Shown: positions 1 to 12,357 of the stretch, piece after piece
How positions within the stretch are numbered: the first letter of the stretch is position 1
Layout: each line of letters starts with the position of its first letter
Assembly: GCA_002049455.2 (NCBI GenBank)
Contig: KV918844.1
Coordinates: 203,430-267,429 of the forward strand
DNA: 64,000 nt
From: Porphyra umbilicalis
Taxonomy: Eukaryota > Rhodophyta > Bangiophyceae > Bangiales > Bangiaceae
Direction: 5' to 3'
The notes under the pieces: generated by a model
Told to the model about the DNA's origin: nothing
Seen by the model: the letters and a program-made list of their open reading frames with translations, nothing else
Databases searched by the model: none
Position numbers and translations under genes: made by a program

Positions 1-2659
1 ACTGCCACCTCTGAAACGGAGAGCAAGTCCCTTGATCTAAGTATATGTGTGCATCACTACACTTTGAGAGCACCCTGTCCTAAAGGCCAGAGAAATGTTG
101 AATTAATTAATGAATTAATTAATGAATTAATCACACTCGGTCGCATGCATTTAACATGCATTTTATGGATTAATTCGAAGGCCTCCGCTTCCGACGGTCG
201 GGCAAGCGCGACCCGCCGAGCTGTCTTGCGCACCGGCCAGGTCCCCATGGCTTGGGGTGGTTATCTCAGATAAAATGGCCTCGGATTGATCGATGCGAAC
301 TTTATCTTTCGTTATCTCACCTGCCTCCGTCAACCAGGGAGCATCTTTGAAATCTGCCGTTTGATTCTTGCGGCCAGGGATCATCCACGTGGTGACACGG
401 AACGGGGGCCTGTTCAGGCTACTCATTCATCGTTAAATCCACATTTCAGTAGCCAAGTCCCAGTACAGTCCATCTCATCTTCACGCTTCTGCACTAAGCC
501 GATTTTCAGCTTGACCTCGTCTTTGTCGCACGAGCTGCCACGACCTCAAAGGGGCGAAACAAGGACTCCATACTGCTGCCGCGCCCTGTGGCACCAGCTA
601 GCACGTCGGCGATGGTAACGACGGTGCCAGCCGCTCGCTTCGCCGGCAGCAACAGGCAAAAACTCCTCCCCCCCCGCTCCATACCCCGTCGCGCCAAGAG
701 TGGCGGCTGACCGACAGACGTGCCGCTCTGGAGCTGCCGGCGTCACCGCTGCGGCTGCGGCCGGTGAGAGCACGGAACCGCCCGCGCAACTAGAGGTCGG
801 GAGATACACGGCGCTCGTCGGGCTGCACAATGGTAGGCAGTGACGGCCGGGTCGGCCCTTTGGCGGTGCGTTGGGCCCAGCCGCCGGGCCGACGTCCGGC
901 GGGCAAATCACCGCTGAAACCGTCGGTGGAACCAGGGACAGTCAACAGGCTGCTCGAGACAAACCGCCGGCGTCGGTGGGTATGCCAGCGACGGGAGCTG
1001 TTGGCAACGCCGCGGCCATCGCGGTTGCGGCAAATGTGGTATGCGGCGGCCGTGGCTGTTGTGAGGTACCCCACACGAACGCGCCGTCCGCGTGTCGTAT
1101 GTCCGCACACGAGCACGCCGTCCGCGTGCTTGCGCTTCAACCTGGGCTAGATGGATGATAAAGGAATGCCTCGTCTTCTCCACTGCTCCGGGGCTAGTCC
1201 CCGCTGCAGTCAGCTATATCCTCTCAAGGCGGTTCCCGCAGCCCTCAGTCGGACCCCTCGCCCCGCTTCTCTCACTCGCCTGTCCTGGACTCGTGCCTCG
1301 TCCTGCACTTTCCTCTCATCCAGGCGCACGCCGCTGCGCCGACCGACCGACAGCCTCGCCTGCTCCCTCACCGGCAGGTGAGGCTACCCGCGTCCCTCGG
1401 CCAGCCACGCACACCTATCCCTCCCTGTCAGCACTCATGCTGCTCGGGTCCTCTCCTCGCATCCTGGTCCCGGTCGCTCGTACTGCTGGCTGATACCAGA
1501 CTAGGGGGAACACGGTGTACGTTCTCCCCCTTTCCTGTCCTTGTCCGACAACAGTGGCGGCAGTCTTCTGTGAGAGCTTGGTCAATGGAGCGCGCCCCCG
1601 GCTCGACTGCGCTTGCGTGTGCTCGTCCTCACCTGTCGTAGCTAGTCGCAGATGAGAAGGTAAACGCTCTGCCTCTTCCCTACGCCCGGGTCTAGCCCCC
1701 GGGGCTCGACATTATGTATGCCACCCTCGCGGCATTCCGTCTCTAGCCCGCCCGCACTCATGCAGCACGTACAGGCCGCACACCCCGTGCGGACCCGCTC
1801 ATCCCGGGGCGTGCACCACGTCCGTCCCGCGACGGACGGGCAGCAGATGGGGGGCGCCACCTGTGTGGCGTCGGTCATCGGCCACTGCCGCCCGTCGTCG
1901 CACCTCATCCGACAAATCCGTCAGCATGGTGCTCTGTGTGGGCGCCCAGGTTGGAGTACAGTAGCGGCAACTCTGGGCCGCCTGCAAGCGCCTGGAGCTC
2001 CTTCCTAGTAGTGAAGCATGATGGCGCGGGAAAAAGAACAATGGTGAGGCAGTTCAATTACGTACACTTCGCAACAAACGTGGGTGGCTGAAACCGTCCG
2101 CACTTGCCGCCGTGGCCACCACCGCAGCGCTGCCGCTGCCGCTCGGCTGGGGCTGGGGGGGGGGGAATCCCCAACCCGCTAGCAGCGGTCATTTTGGGCT
2201 GGCCCCTTGGACATGGAGCCGGCGGCAGCACTGATGGCAGCACAACGGTTGCTGAGAACAACTGGGGGGCGGGGTGGGACGGCAGTGGTGGCGTCAGCGA
2301 CGGCAGCCGCGGCAGCGGGGGACGTGCTCGTGGCGGTTGTGCGCCACGCAAAGCCACACGGCACGCCACTGCAGGGCTTCGGCCACCTGACTGTCGCTGC
2401 CCGGGAGGGCGGGGGGACGGCGACGTGGCTGCCGCGGTAGACGTGCTGCTGCTGACGCTGCCGGCGACCACTGCCGCCACAACTGCCGTCGTCGCCGCAG
2501 CCCCGACAGTGGCGGGTGTGCGCCGCGCGCCGCAGGCCGGGTCGGTCGGCGCGCCGCTGACTGCAGCCGCCGCGTTGCCTGCCCCGCCACAATTATTCAT
2601 TAATCGATGTGAAAGAAGGTCAATACGAAAATTATTACCAACACGTGGCAATTCTATAA
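1..2659. other. Left flank, no recognisable gene
   Basis: Short overlapping open frames occur on both strands but none shows a domain. From about 2,100 to 2,600 the sequence is GC-rich and encodes only Ala/Gly/Arg/Pro-rich strings in several frames at once, which is a composition effect. The stretch ends at the terminal repeat of the Harbinger element at 2,660. Confidence 0.6.
99..131. repeat. 12-bp AT-rich tandem repeat
   Basis: The unit TGAATTAATTAA occurs almost three times in a row, an isolated AT-rich patch in GC-rich surroundings. No function is evident. Confidence 0.8.
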
Positions 2660-2687
2660 GAGCATTCCCACCAATGTCGGGCCAACG
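2660..2687 (+). repeat. Left terminal inverted repeat of Harbinger element 1
   Basis: It starts GAGCATTCCCACC and ends GGGCCAACG. It matches the reverse complement of 10771-10798 at all 28 positions. Confidence 0.9.
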
Positions 2688-2839
2688 CCATATTGGGCAC
2701 ACGTTGCAGAAACGTGTCTCAAATTCGCCGTTGGCCAGTTCTCGGGGCGGGTAACAATGTCGAACGTGCACGCGGCGTTGCCAACGGAGGTCAAGCGAGT
2801 TAAAACGCGAATGTACTTGCATCCGATTCGGGGTCGGAG

Positions 2840-2910
2840 CCGTTGGCCCCAGGGCCATCGAGTTGCCAACGGAGCCTCCGTTGGCAACTCGTTGGCCCTA
2901 GGGCCAACGG
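2840..2910. repeat. Subterminal palindrome of element 1
   Basis: Two arms of about 35 bases (2840-2874 and 2876-2910) pair with two mismatches around a single central base. The arms contain GTTGGCAAC and CGTTGGCCC, the latter also being the inner end of the terminal repeat. Such motif-rich palindromes near a Harbinger terminus are candidate binding sites for the SANT-like companion; that role is inferred. Confidence 0.75.
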
Positions 2911-3422
2911 GTTCTGTGCTCTGATTGGTCCATCGCGGTTTCACGGGGTTAAATGAGTGACAAGTGGCAGTTCATATTGTCCTCAGATTGCCCAATTTAT
3001 CATATTTTTGTTTCGACAGCCACCCACGGATGGAATATTGTACCTCTCGGAACTGGACGGCCGCATGCCATCTCGACCCCATCGCCCGCCGGCTCCGCCG
3101 CCGACTTACGCCCGCATCCCTGCCGGCGGCGGCGCCGCCCGCCGTGCCCGGCCCCGCTCCCACTGACCAGAAGCGTCGTCAAGGACGGGGGCCCGGTTCA
3201 CATCGTTGCTAACCGACTTGTGCGTTTCCCATTCAATCATTTTCGACAATGCGTTGCACTTGTGTGTGCGGTGTACCGGGTGTTGTGCGGGGGAGCACGC
3301 CAGCGAGTGTGGTTTCGACGTGGGATGCAGTATCTGTAATGGAGTGCCGTGTCACCGCGATTCTGTGCTTCCTGTGGCATTGTTGGTCAGTGCGTTCCCC
3401 TGCAATCCTGATTTCTTTGTTG

Positions 3423-5294
3423 ATGCAGACCATGAACGTCCACGACGAGGAGCACGGCGACGACATGGGGGGTGCTGTGGACCAGGACGACCTCTTCTCG
3501 GGCCTCGCGATGGCTGTGAGCCACCATCTTCGGCTGCTGCAGTTGGCGCGGCGGGTCCGCGGTTGTCATCGCCTGCGGCGACGGCACCGAGGGTCGGTTC
3601 GTGGGCGCGCGCCCAACAAGAAGCGCGACTTCAATCTCGGGCTGCGCAACATTTTGCGCGACTACTGGGGTGTGGACGGGGAGCCGCCCGTCTTCCACGA
3701 GGCGGACTTTGAGAGCCGGTTCCGAATGCCACGCGCTGTCTTCATGCGCGTCTACAATGACATGAAGGACGAGCCGTTTTTCCGCCAACGCGTCAACGCC
3801 ACCGGGCGACCCCAGGCGCATCCGCTTCAGAAGGTCGTCGCCGCGCTGCGCGTTCTTGGCAGCGGCGAGGCGGCGGACCGCCCCGATGAGTCCGTCTGGT
3901 TGTCGAAGTCGACCACCAATGCCGCCGTCAAGCGCTTCATCGAGTTCATCGTCAACAAGTACGAGTCGACCTACCTGCGCGCGCCGACGAACGAGGACAT
4001 CACGCGCATCCTGGCTTTCAACAAGGACCGGGGCTTGCCCGGCTGTATCGGCAGCTTGGACTGCAGCCACTGGGAGTGGCACGGCTGCCCGAAGTCGGCG
4101 GCGGAACAGCACAAGGGCAGGTCGGGCAAGCGGTCCATTGTCCTGGAGACGGTGTGCGACCAAGACCTCTGGGTTTGACATGTCTTTGCCGGCTCGCCAG
4201 GAAGCAACAACGACATCAACGTCCTCAAGCAGAGCCCTTTGTGTTCTCGTGTCGTGCGCAGCGAGTGGCCGCCACGTGACATTTCTTTTGAAGTGAACGG
4301 ACGGAGGTACACGTATCTTTACTATTTAGTCGACGGTATCTATCCCTCTTACCCCTTTCTAGTTCGCCCCCACCAAAACCCCGGCACCCCGGAAGAGCTT
4401 GAGTTCAACGCCGTACAAAAAGGCGCTCGAAAGGAGGCCGAGCGCCTGTACGGCACCATGTACCAGCAATTCAAGGTGGCTCTCCACCCCGCGCGCCACC
4501 ACAGCGTGGCGCACCTCATCCTCACGGCCAAGGCCGTGTGCATCTTGCACAACATGGTCTTGGAGGCGCGGCGGCCATCATTCGTCCACAACATTCGGCG
4601 GCATGGCGCAGATATCGACATTGGTGGTCACGGTGGCGGCGTTGCGGGCGACAATGCGGGCGCGGGCGCCGGTGCCGCCAATGGCGGCGACGGCAGTGAC
4701 GTCGGCGGCGGTGAAGATGGTGGGGATAGTGGCGCCGGCGGCGGTGGTGGCGGCGGGGATGGTGGCGCAGGCGGCGGTGACGGCGGCGGCGGCGGCGGCG
4801 GAGGCGGCGGTGGCGGAGGTGGCGGCGGTGGCGGCGGTGGCGGCGGTGGCGGGCACGGCGGGGGTGGCCCCGCAGCCATGGGCGGTGGTGACGCTGGCGG
4901 CGCTGGCGGCGGGGATGGTGGCGACGGCGGTGAGGATGCTGGGGAGGGTGGCGCCGGCGGCGCTGGCGGCAGCGATGGTGGTGGTGCCGGTGGCGGCGGT
5001 GGGGATGGTGGCGACGGCCGCGGGGGCGCTCGGGGTGGTGGCGCCGGCGACATTGGTGGCCGAGGTCGTCTGTCTGGGCCATCACGCGGACGCGTTGGTC
5101 GGGCCGCTGACGGTGTCCCAGCTGACCCTGCGCTCCAAGTTAACCAGGGCATGCTTCCTCCCCCCGGTTCCTTCTCCGACCTCCTTACTTGGGTGCAGGC
5201 GACGGACCCGGCCGTCGGTATGGACTTGAGAAAGGATCTCACTGCACTTGCGTGGGCTCGCCGACAGGCACGGCGGTCACGCGCTGGCGATTAA
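3423..5294 (+). pseudogene. PIF/Harbinger DDE transposase with one in-frame TGA
   Basis: This 624-codon frame is uninterrupted except for TGA at 4176-4178 (codon 252). It aligns along its whole catalytic part with the second transposase at 47170-50225. The first catalytic Asp is in SLDCSHWEW (about residue 213), the second in GSNNDINVL (264), and the Glu in RKEAERLYG (about 340), the DDE pattern of Harbinger (HARBI1-like) nucleases. The TGA replaces the Trp of DLWIWH in the sister copy and precedes the second Asp, so termination there would remove two catalytic residues. A Gly-rich tract (about 400-545) and a conserved tail follow. ATG 3423 or 3432 is the likely start; the sequence just before 3429 also looks like a splice acceptor. 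The stop is TAA. Confidence 0.85.
4615..5060 (+). repeat. Gly-rich GGC/GGT repeat inside the transposase
   Basis: Near-continuous GGN codons encode about 150 mostly Gly residues, including a run of more than 20 Gly. The reading frame stays open and is followed by a non-repetitive tail whose core, PPPGSFSDLLTWV, has a counterpart in the sister transposase. The tract is therefore an insertion between conserved parts rather than the end of the gene. Confidence 0.8.
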
Positions 5295-7075
5295 TGTGGG
5301 CTCGTATGTGCCTGTGGGTGTGTGTGCATCAGGGGCTTTCATTAATAAATGGCACTCTGATATAATGGATAGATATACTCGGATATACTTATATTCAAAA
5401 ATAACGAGCCCGATTTTACGTACTCATATCTGAATGGTCCCGCCATTTAATGGCTCCGAAGAGGATAAACGCGAGTTCAAATACTTAGCCTGCGTGGGAT
5501 GTAGGCATCAAATTAACTCAGGAAACTTCATTTGCCAGGTGCCTCACAATGCTCAAAGTCGTGACAAAAGTCACAGGCACATTTTCGAAAAGTGCTGAAC
5601 AGAAGCGAAAAAACTCAGGGCCGATCGTCGATAGTAATCAGTTGTGACAAGCGTCGCGCGCGGCCCTTCCTGGAAGGCCCACAAGCATGAGAACGAAAAT
5701 CAGGACAAAAGGCTAACCGAGCTATCAAGATGGACACGAAAGCCGAAGCCCCTCGCCTGACATCGACCTTCGTACGCTCACTGCGCAGCGGGCCCAGAAC
5801 TGTCGTCAAAAGCACGTCTATTTTTGACTGTTTTGAGCCTCTCGGAGGCCCGTGTTCCTGCTTGATGAACCAGAACTCCTGTGCAAAAAACAGATCGACC
5901 CCCCTTTACAGGCTCTCAGAGGCCATCCCATGCGAGGTTCTTGCATATTTGTATTTGCGAGAACAGGAATCGTTCCTCACTCCACACATTGCGCCTGCTA
6001 GCAGGGCCATAGGTGCTTCTCCGTCTCTGTCTCTTCCTGGAAGGGTGAAGTGTACACGTCTTCTGCTGTGTTTCTCTTTTTACGAGTGGTGATGCATCTA
6101 TGCCGGCGAACAGATGATTTTGGCGACCTTTCTGGAACAAAGCAGCCTTGACGGAGCCCCAAGGCGGTTTGCAGATTATCTGTTCTTCCCAAAACACCCA
6201 AAAGCAGACGTGTTCTTGACGACGGTTTTGGGCCCGCTGTGCTTCGAGTCATGGTCTGGCATGAGCGCGGTCACAACTCACAGCACGACCTGCTCTTTGT
6301 TTTTTCTTGGCAACACGCCTTGAAAGTACATCCTGTCGGACATACTTGTTCAATAATCTGATATATTCTGGATAGAATCCGTATTCTTATTCATATCCTT
6401 CTCGTATTTGCTGCGGATACGAATCTTATCCGTATTCAAGAAGTTGCGGCAAAATTCTTATCTGATTCAAAAAATGTTGGTGTTGAGTATATCTGAGTCG
6501 TCACAAATTTGGCAGATTCATAAGCCCCTGGTGTGCATGTGTGTGTGTGTTTGTTTGTCAATGACTTGTTCTTTCGTCAAAGCCGCATGGCATGTTCTGT
6601 GTACCAATCGAAGTCCCCATGTCGGATTCACGACTAGCGGCTCATGCGAATGCTGGCGGCCTGCGCCCTCGCATCGCGTATGACAGGCAAGGTGTTTTGC
6701 ACCTGCAATGCGCAACTGATGCGCTTTCCATCTCATAGGGCGTTGCCAAGACAGACTTTACCCGTGCTTGACTCACGTGCGGAACGCGCCCAGCCAATAT
6801 GAACAGCAGTGCGTCGCAACTGATGGCGCATACTGCAAGAAAACACACAACAAAGCTAACAAAAGAAGCACCGCTTGCGACGCGCTAGCTGTAACACAGG
6901 CATGCGACTGCACGTGACCACACCAAACAAGGACAATGTGGATGACCTGCAATGTCTCCCATCCGTCACACATGCACGTCCGCCGCACTAGAGTCACTGG
7001 CACACAGCAACGTCCTGCGGCATGCGTCTCACAATCACTCCAGCGGTCAAGCCCTCCGCACCCCAAAGTTCCTCA
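5295..7075. other. Spacer between the convergent genes of element 1
   Basis: This 1.8 kb stretch is more AT-rich than the flanking genes and has no open frame with a recognisable domain. It holds the inverted repeat described separately and two AT-rich blocks with related wording (about 5350-5400 and 6355-6420). It probably contains the 3' ends of both convergent transcripts. Confidence 0.6.
5784..6241. repeat. Imperfect inverted repeat, 36-base arms
   Basis: Bases 5784-5819 pair with 6206-6241 at 31 of 36 positions. All five differences are transitions. The similarity continues weakly inward. The structure may be a MITE nested inside element 1 or a foldback; no terminal duplication is visible. 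Confidence 0.65.
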
Positions 7076-9496
7076 CTAGTCCTCTTCATCATCAGTGACC
7101 TCCTTGTTCACAGCACCGCCGGTTCGCGCAGACACAGCGCCCGTCGTCCGGACCGTACGTCCCGCGCCGCGACTGCGCATGTCGCCACGCGCGGTAGGCG
7201 CCGTGACGCTGCTCCCGCCTGCCACGTCCGGCCCAGTGAGGTCAATGGCTGCCTGGTTCTTGTCGATGCGCGCCTGCCCCACCTTGGACTTGGCCGCCAT
7301 CGCGTGGCGGCCGCGCGCCAGGCGCACGCGCTCTGCAGAGCCTCTCTTGTCCAGTCTCGACGCCTCGGCCACATTGATGGTCGCGTCGCTGTCGTCGCTG
7401 GATGCGATGACCAGCTCCTTGCCGCCCCCCGCGGCCATCGCGGCCGACGCGGCCGCAGCTGCGCTCGCGCCCGCTGCAGTGGCCGAATTGGTCGATGGCG
7501 ACGCGCCCCGCACCGCGACCGCACCGCTGGCCACGGCCGCCGGCGCCGTGGAATTGATGGCCGCCATGCTGATGTTGAACATGTCCTTCCGCATGGCCTC
7601 AAAGAACGTCTTGGCCTCGTCCGTGCCCTTGTTCTCGGCCAAGTTGAAGAACGCGGCCGCCGCGCGCTTGGACACGAGCTGCGTCCGCTTGGCAGCCTCC
7701 GAAACCATCGCCTCCATCGTCTTTCTCGAGCGCACGAGCTCCACAACGAGGACGCCCGCGCTCTCTTGCATGTCCTCTTTGTTATTGCGCATGCGCTTCG
7801 CCGCCTTGACGCCCATGTCCGGTCGCGGCTGGAGAGCGGGACGCTTCCCGCGTGAGGGCTTGTCGCCGCCGCCGTTGCCATCATCGCCGCCGTCAACGTC
7901 CAGCTGACCACCAATGCCGTGAAAGCGGTCGGTGACGGCGTTGGCGTCGGCCGCCGCCCCGCTGAACTTGTCCATCTCTCTCAGCACGCGCCACATCGGG
8001 ATTCACGCGCACGTCACCACGTGACCGGTCCGCTCCGCCCGCGCCTTTCCCTGCCGCTCGCGCTCGTCGTCCGAGCACGCGTCCTGCCGCACGGCTTGGT
8101 ACGCCGACACGCCAGAGAAGAGGCCCGCGGCGGCGCGCACGAGGTCCTCCTCAGTCAGCCCCCCCGTCAGCTGCTTCTTGTCGGACACCACCTTGAAGAA
8201 ATGTGCGAAGCGCTGCAAGTCGGGCGGGATCTTGCGCTCAAACTGCGTCTGCACGGAGCCCGCCGTGCGCTCGCTCCATCGGCCCTTCAGGTCACTGGGC
8301 TTCAGGCTCTTGGGGATGCGCTGCACAAAGTCATCCTTAATGGTGTCCCAGAGACCGTCCTTCGACCAGTCCGCGCCCATGTCCGACCGCTGTGCCACCA
8401 ACTTGAACGCGTCACAGAGAGCCACCTGCTCGTCGACCGTCCACACCTTTCCCTTGCCGTTGCCTGGGCCCTTCTTCTTGGCGCCTGCGCCACCCCCGCG
8501 GCGAGGACCGCCGCTCGCGCGGCGGCCTTGGTGCTGCGGCGTCGGCGCACCGCCGGTGCTGGATGATGCGACGCTCCCGCCCGAAGACTGGTTACACTCG
8601 CTCTCGTCACCGCCGCCAGCCCCACCAAGGTTCGACATTGTTGGTCGCGGCATCGCTCCCCGTCGGGTGCCGGCAGCTCGCTTCTCACGAGCACGGGTAC
8701 GTCCCGACTTGTCCGACTCTGTGTCGCTTAGTGGACCGCGGCCGACCGGTGCGCTCTTGCCGGGCGCCCCGCCAGCAGCGGCGCCAGCCTCTGACGCACT
8801 TGCGCTTCCGTGAGCAACCGGCGTAGCGGCCACCAATGTCGGCGCCACGGAGCCCGCTCCACCGGCGAAGTGCTCGTCCGAGGTAGCACGACGGGCGCCA
8901 GAAGCAGCGGCTCCTCGAGGCTTGTACGGCACACAGCGGTCAGACAAGAGGGGAGGGTTGGGCGGGGGAGTCTTGCCAGAAGCGAGCGCGTCTTTCACAC
9001 GACACGCGTGCAAGCGCCGGACGAACTCCTCGACACCGAGCTCGCTGGCGCGCCGCAGGCCCGCCAGGTGCGGGCGCCGATCAGTCCGCGCCTTCTTCGA
9101 AGAGGTTAGAGCCGTCTTGTCGACCCCAATAACGTCGCCGCCACCCAGAGCGGCGCCAGACTTGGCCGGCGCTACCGCGTCCACACCGGTGGTCGCTGCC
9201 GACGCAGGCAGCGACGCGCAACCGCCGGCAGCCGTGGTCGTCCCGCCCGTCCGGGACGTCGCCGCTGCAGCGTCGGCGCCTGCTGTCGCGGACGGCAGCC
9301 GCAGCGCCGCTCGCACCGCGGGAGGCGCCGCCCCGCCCGTGCCACGGGACGTAGCAGGCTCGAGCCCAGGGGGGGGAGAAGACTCGTTTAACGGGTTGCG
9401 CACCCGCTGGTAGCGAAAGCCAGGAGGTAGAGGGGGGAGTGGGGGAAACGGCGGGGCGTCGCCATCGGCCGACTTTGAAGGAGGGGAGTCGCGCAT
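7076..9496 (-). pseudogene. Myb/SANT-like Harbinger companion protein with one in-frame TGA
   Basis: An 807-codon frame from ATG at 9496 to TAG at 7078-7076 is broken only by TGA at 8005-8003 (codon 498). The N-terminal half is Pro/Ala/Ser-rich and probably disordered. A SANT-type domain starts at KVWTVDEQVALC (about residue 352), with later Trp in GLWDTI and GRWSER. After the TGA comes WRVLREMDKFSGAA, shared with the companions at 45.6 and 20.1 kb. Those copies read HCxWVxCWRVLR, so the TGA sits exactly on a conserved Trp. In known Harbinger elements such proteins bind subterminal repeats and carry the transposase into the nucleus. A helical Ala/Lys-rich C-terminus (AAAAFFNLAENKG) is also conserved between copies. 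Confidence 0.8.
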
Positions 9497-10770
9497 GGCG
9501 GCTTGCTGTGTCGCGAGACGTACGGCACAGCGACAGCAGTGGACACACCGCCCGTCGACGGCGAAAAAGGGCGGATGCACCGCCGTTGCGGAACGGGCCG
9601 CAGAGAGCGGGCACGCTCAACGTACACCTTTTCCCGCGCGGTCCCCGCAAGCGAACAGCCGAAAGCACAGGACCTAAGACGACTGACATTGTTGGTTGCC
9701 TCCATGCTACCTGCCAACGACGACTGCGGCACCGCCCCCAATGGCCCTCCCAGGCGCACTCAGAACGGTGCGACCGGGCCACAAAAGTGTGCCGGACCCC
9801 ACAATCGGCGTTCGTGGACTGCCTGATCGGATGTCCCGAGAGGCTCACACGAGCCGTCCGTTGCCAGGCCCGATGCCCCACGAGACCCGTGACCCAGAGG
9901 GAGGCTGACGGTCGGTTTCCTCGACAGGCGTGCATTGTACCTCTCGATCTCGGCGCCGGACACCTGGGGGCCCGCCGTCAGCCATCACGCACTCGCGAGT
10001 GAGTGGACGGTCGCACTGAGATATTGTTCACGAGGCTGTCAAGGACACCGCCCCAAAAGCCCTTGCACTTGTCCCCACGTCCCGGGGGACACACCACGGA
10101 CGCTCAGATGGACACACACGAGTGCCGATGAGACCGCCAGCGCGGTCCATTTCTCAATTCTGGCCCGTCCTCGGCCCTCTGGAGGCACCCAAGGCGTCAC
10201 AGGAGGAGTGACTGCGCGGTGCAATCGGTCTGACTCAGCAGATGGGGGCAGGCACGCAGCACAGGTGCACAGGGGCGCAGCCCTTGTGCCCCGCGCATGG
10301 CTCTCGAGCCACCCGTTTGCGCGGTTTGTCAGGCCACTGTGGCCGCTGGCGACGGTTCGACCGCCATGATTCAGGCATCAACACCTTCCACAGCCTGGGG
10401 CGGTGCGACCCCAACACACGTCACGCACTCGAGCGGATTCGATCCAGATTGGTACCGAAAGGCCTCCACGTGTCTCGCTAGATTGCGTTGATTTGGGCGG
10501 TTTGGGCTCCGTTCACACGCTTTCCGTGACATGTTCGGCACGTATTCGACGGCCGCCTCTTCATTTCGATACTGGCGACGACGCTGATACGTGTCCTCCG
10601 CTGGCAACCACGAAGTGCGGCCAACAACGTCGAGGCCAACGGCGCTCAGATCTTCGAAAGGTAGCCCACTCTGTTTCATCCATTACATTGCCCGTTGGCA
10701 ACGCGTTGGCTTGTTGGCAACTGACCACTTGCAGGGCCACACGTAGCGGTTTCATTTCACCGTTTCATAC
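9497..10770. other. 5' region of the companion gene and right subterminal region
   Basis: No supported gene. The last 170 bases carry several GTTGGC/GGCAAC motifs (for example GTTGGCAACGCGTTGGC near 10697) that match motifs at the left end of the element. The promoter of the minus-strand companion gene should lie here. Confidence 0.5.
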
Positions 10771-10798
10771 CGTTGGCCCGACATTGGTGGGAATGCTC
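10771..10798 (-). repeat. Right terminal inverted repeat of Harbinger element 1
   Basis: Exact reverse complement of 2660-2687 (28 of 28). It ends GGTGGGAATGCTC. Confidence 0.9.
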
Positions 10799-12357
10799 GA
10801 AGTACATAGTTTTTGGCCTGGAAATCAAACTTGGACCCCCCTGGGTATTCAAAGAAATAAAATGGCCCCAAGGCATGGGGAGATAGCCTGCGCACCACCC
10901 TCGCTCCTTCGATCGCGCCCAGTGCAACCCCTCGCGCCCTCCTCCCCCCCCCCCCCCAGGCCCCTCTGCGGCCGGCAGCACGCATGGCGAGCGCCGGACC
11001 CCCCCCACCCCCCAAGACTTTCCGCTCGGGTGACGGAACCTCACGCAGTTTCCATTGCACTCTCCCCCCAGGGGCGCGTGCGGCCGCGGCAGTTCGGCCG
11101 CCCCCTGCGGCCGGCCGTGGGTGGGGCCTCGACCGGAGACGGTGGCGGCGGCGGCGACAGTAGTGGCGGCGGAGCTTGCGGCAAGGGCGCCCGCGGCGGC
11201 GGCGGCGGCGGCCGCCGCTCTCCCCCGCCCCCCCTGCTTCAGGGGCGGCGGCGGCGGCACCGCGGCCGACAGCGAAAGGCGGCGGGCGGGCCGCCTGCGC
11301 GCGTCGCTCGACGGTGTGACGGGCGGCGCAGGAAGGGGCAGACGCGACCCACTGGGCGGCCTCCACACTACCCCGGGCGCCCGCTTCACCGCCTATCTGT
11401 CCGAGCCGGCGACAACGGAGGCTGCGGCGGCAGCGGCCCCAGCCACCGCCGACGTGGCGTCCGCTGACCCGCCGACGCAAGAGCCAGAGTCCCTTATGCG
11501 GGGCTTCCGCAGCAGCGGAGGTGCCACCGTCGACGGCGGCGGCACCGACGCGGCCTTGTTGTCAACCGACGGCGTCCGGGAGACGCTTTCCTTTCGGTGG
11601 TATGCCACCCGCAGGAACGGCGGCGAGGCCACGGCGGCGGCGGCGGGGGCGGGGGCGGCGGCGGCGGGTGAGGACGGCGGCAGCGGCACCCGCTCCCCCC
11701 CCCATCCCTGTGTGGCGGGACATGCTGCCGTCCGCGTCTTGCCGCTGAGTGGGTTCGCCGCAAAGGCGAAGCCAGACGCCACGTGCCACTCCCTTGCCGA
11801 AGGCGGCGCCATGGTGGGCGCTACAGCGGCGGCGACCGCCGTCGCGGCGACGGCCACGGCCGCCACGCAGCGCCGGCGCTCGGCGGAGGTGTGGGACGGG
11901 GTGGCGCAGCCGGCGGCGGCGGCGGCGGCGGTCGTCTTGGGGACAAATAGGGGCGTCCCGCCCCGCGCCACGTCGTGTTGAAACGCAGTTGGGATAGGGG
12001 ATGGGGGACCACGGTGAAGTGGTTAAGTGGCTTGAGCTTGTGTGTTCGTGTGCGAACGTGCTTTGTTGGTTGTCTCTCCAAAGCGCCCCTCTTCCCATCA
12101 AGGGCACTCCTCAAGTAGTCCAAGTCGGAGCACTCAAGCCCACCACGCAGCCCAAGCAGCTCGCCCGTGCACGCGCCCGCCCACACTCTAAATCAAAACG
12201 CTCACCAAATCAAAGCATCAGGGATCAAAGCAAAGCCCACGCAAATCAAAGCATCAGAAGCACAAGAACAAAACATGTGAAATCGCAAACATTTCACTCA
12301 AAATCGCACGGGTACAAATGTCCAATGCACCAGCGGTCATCAAACCGCGAGGAAGTC
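10799..12357. other. GC-rich low-complexity region, gene content unresolved
   Basis: From 10,920 to 11,990 the sequence is dominated by GCN and CCN triplets and long frames are open on both strands. The plus frame 11055-11981 contains a less repetitive middle (LMRGFRSSGG, ETLSFRWYATRRNGG) that could be an exon of a host gene, but no domain is recognisable. From 12,000 to 12,357 the sequence turns A-rich, with repeated AAATCAAAGCATCAG wording, and contains nothing coding. Confidence 0.4.

Larger units (their letters stand above)
2660..10798. mobile_element. PIF/Harbinger-type DNA transposon, 8.1 kb (element 1)
   Basis: A 28-bp sequence at 2660-2687 recurs as an exact reverse complement at 10771-10798. 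Between the two lie the hallmark gene pair of PIF/Harbinger elements: a DDE transposase on the plus strand and a Myb/SANT-like DNA-binding companion on the minus strand, converging on a 1.8 kb spacer. Both subterminal regions carry clusters of GTTGGCAAC/GTTGCCAAC motifs (about 2775-2910 and 10600-10740), as expected for binding sites of the companion protein. The flanking triplets are taa on the left and gaa on the right, so the usual 3-bp target duplication is imperfect. Both genes contain an in-frame TGA, so this copy is probably not autonomous unless TGA is read through. Confidence 0.85.

Noticed and set aside
2660-2922. Separate 260-bp MITE at the left end of element 1
   Set aside because: Its possible right end shares only GAGCA, whereas the repeat at 10771-10798 matches all 28 bases, so the larger element is better supported.
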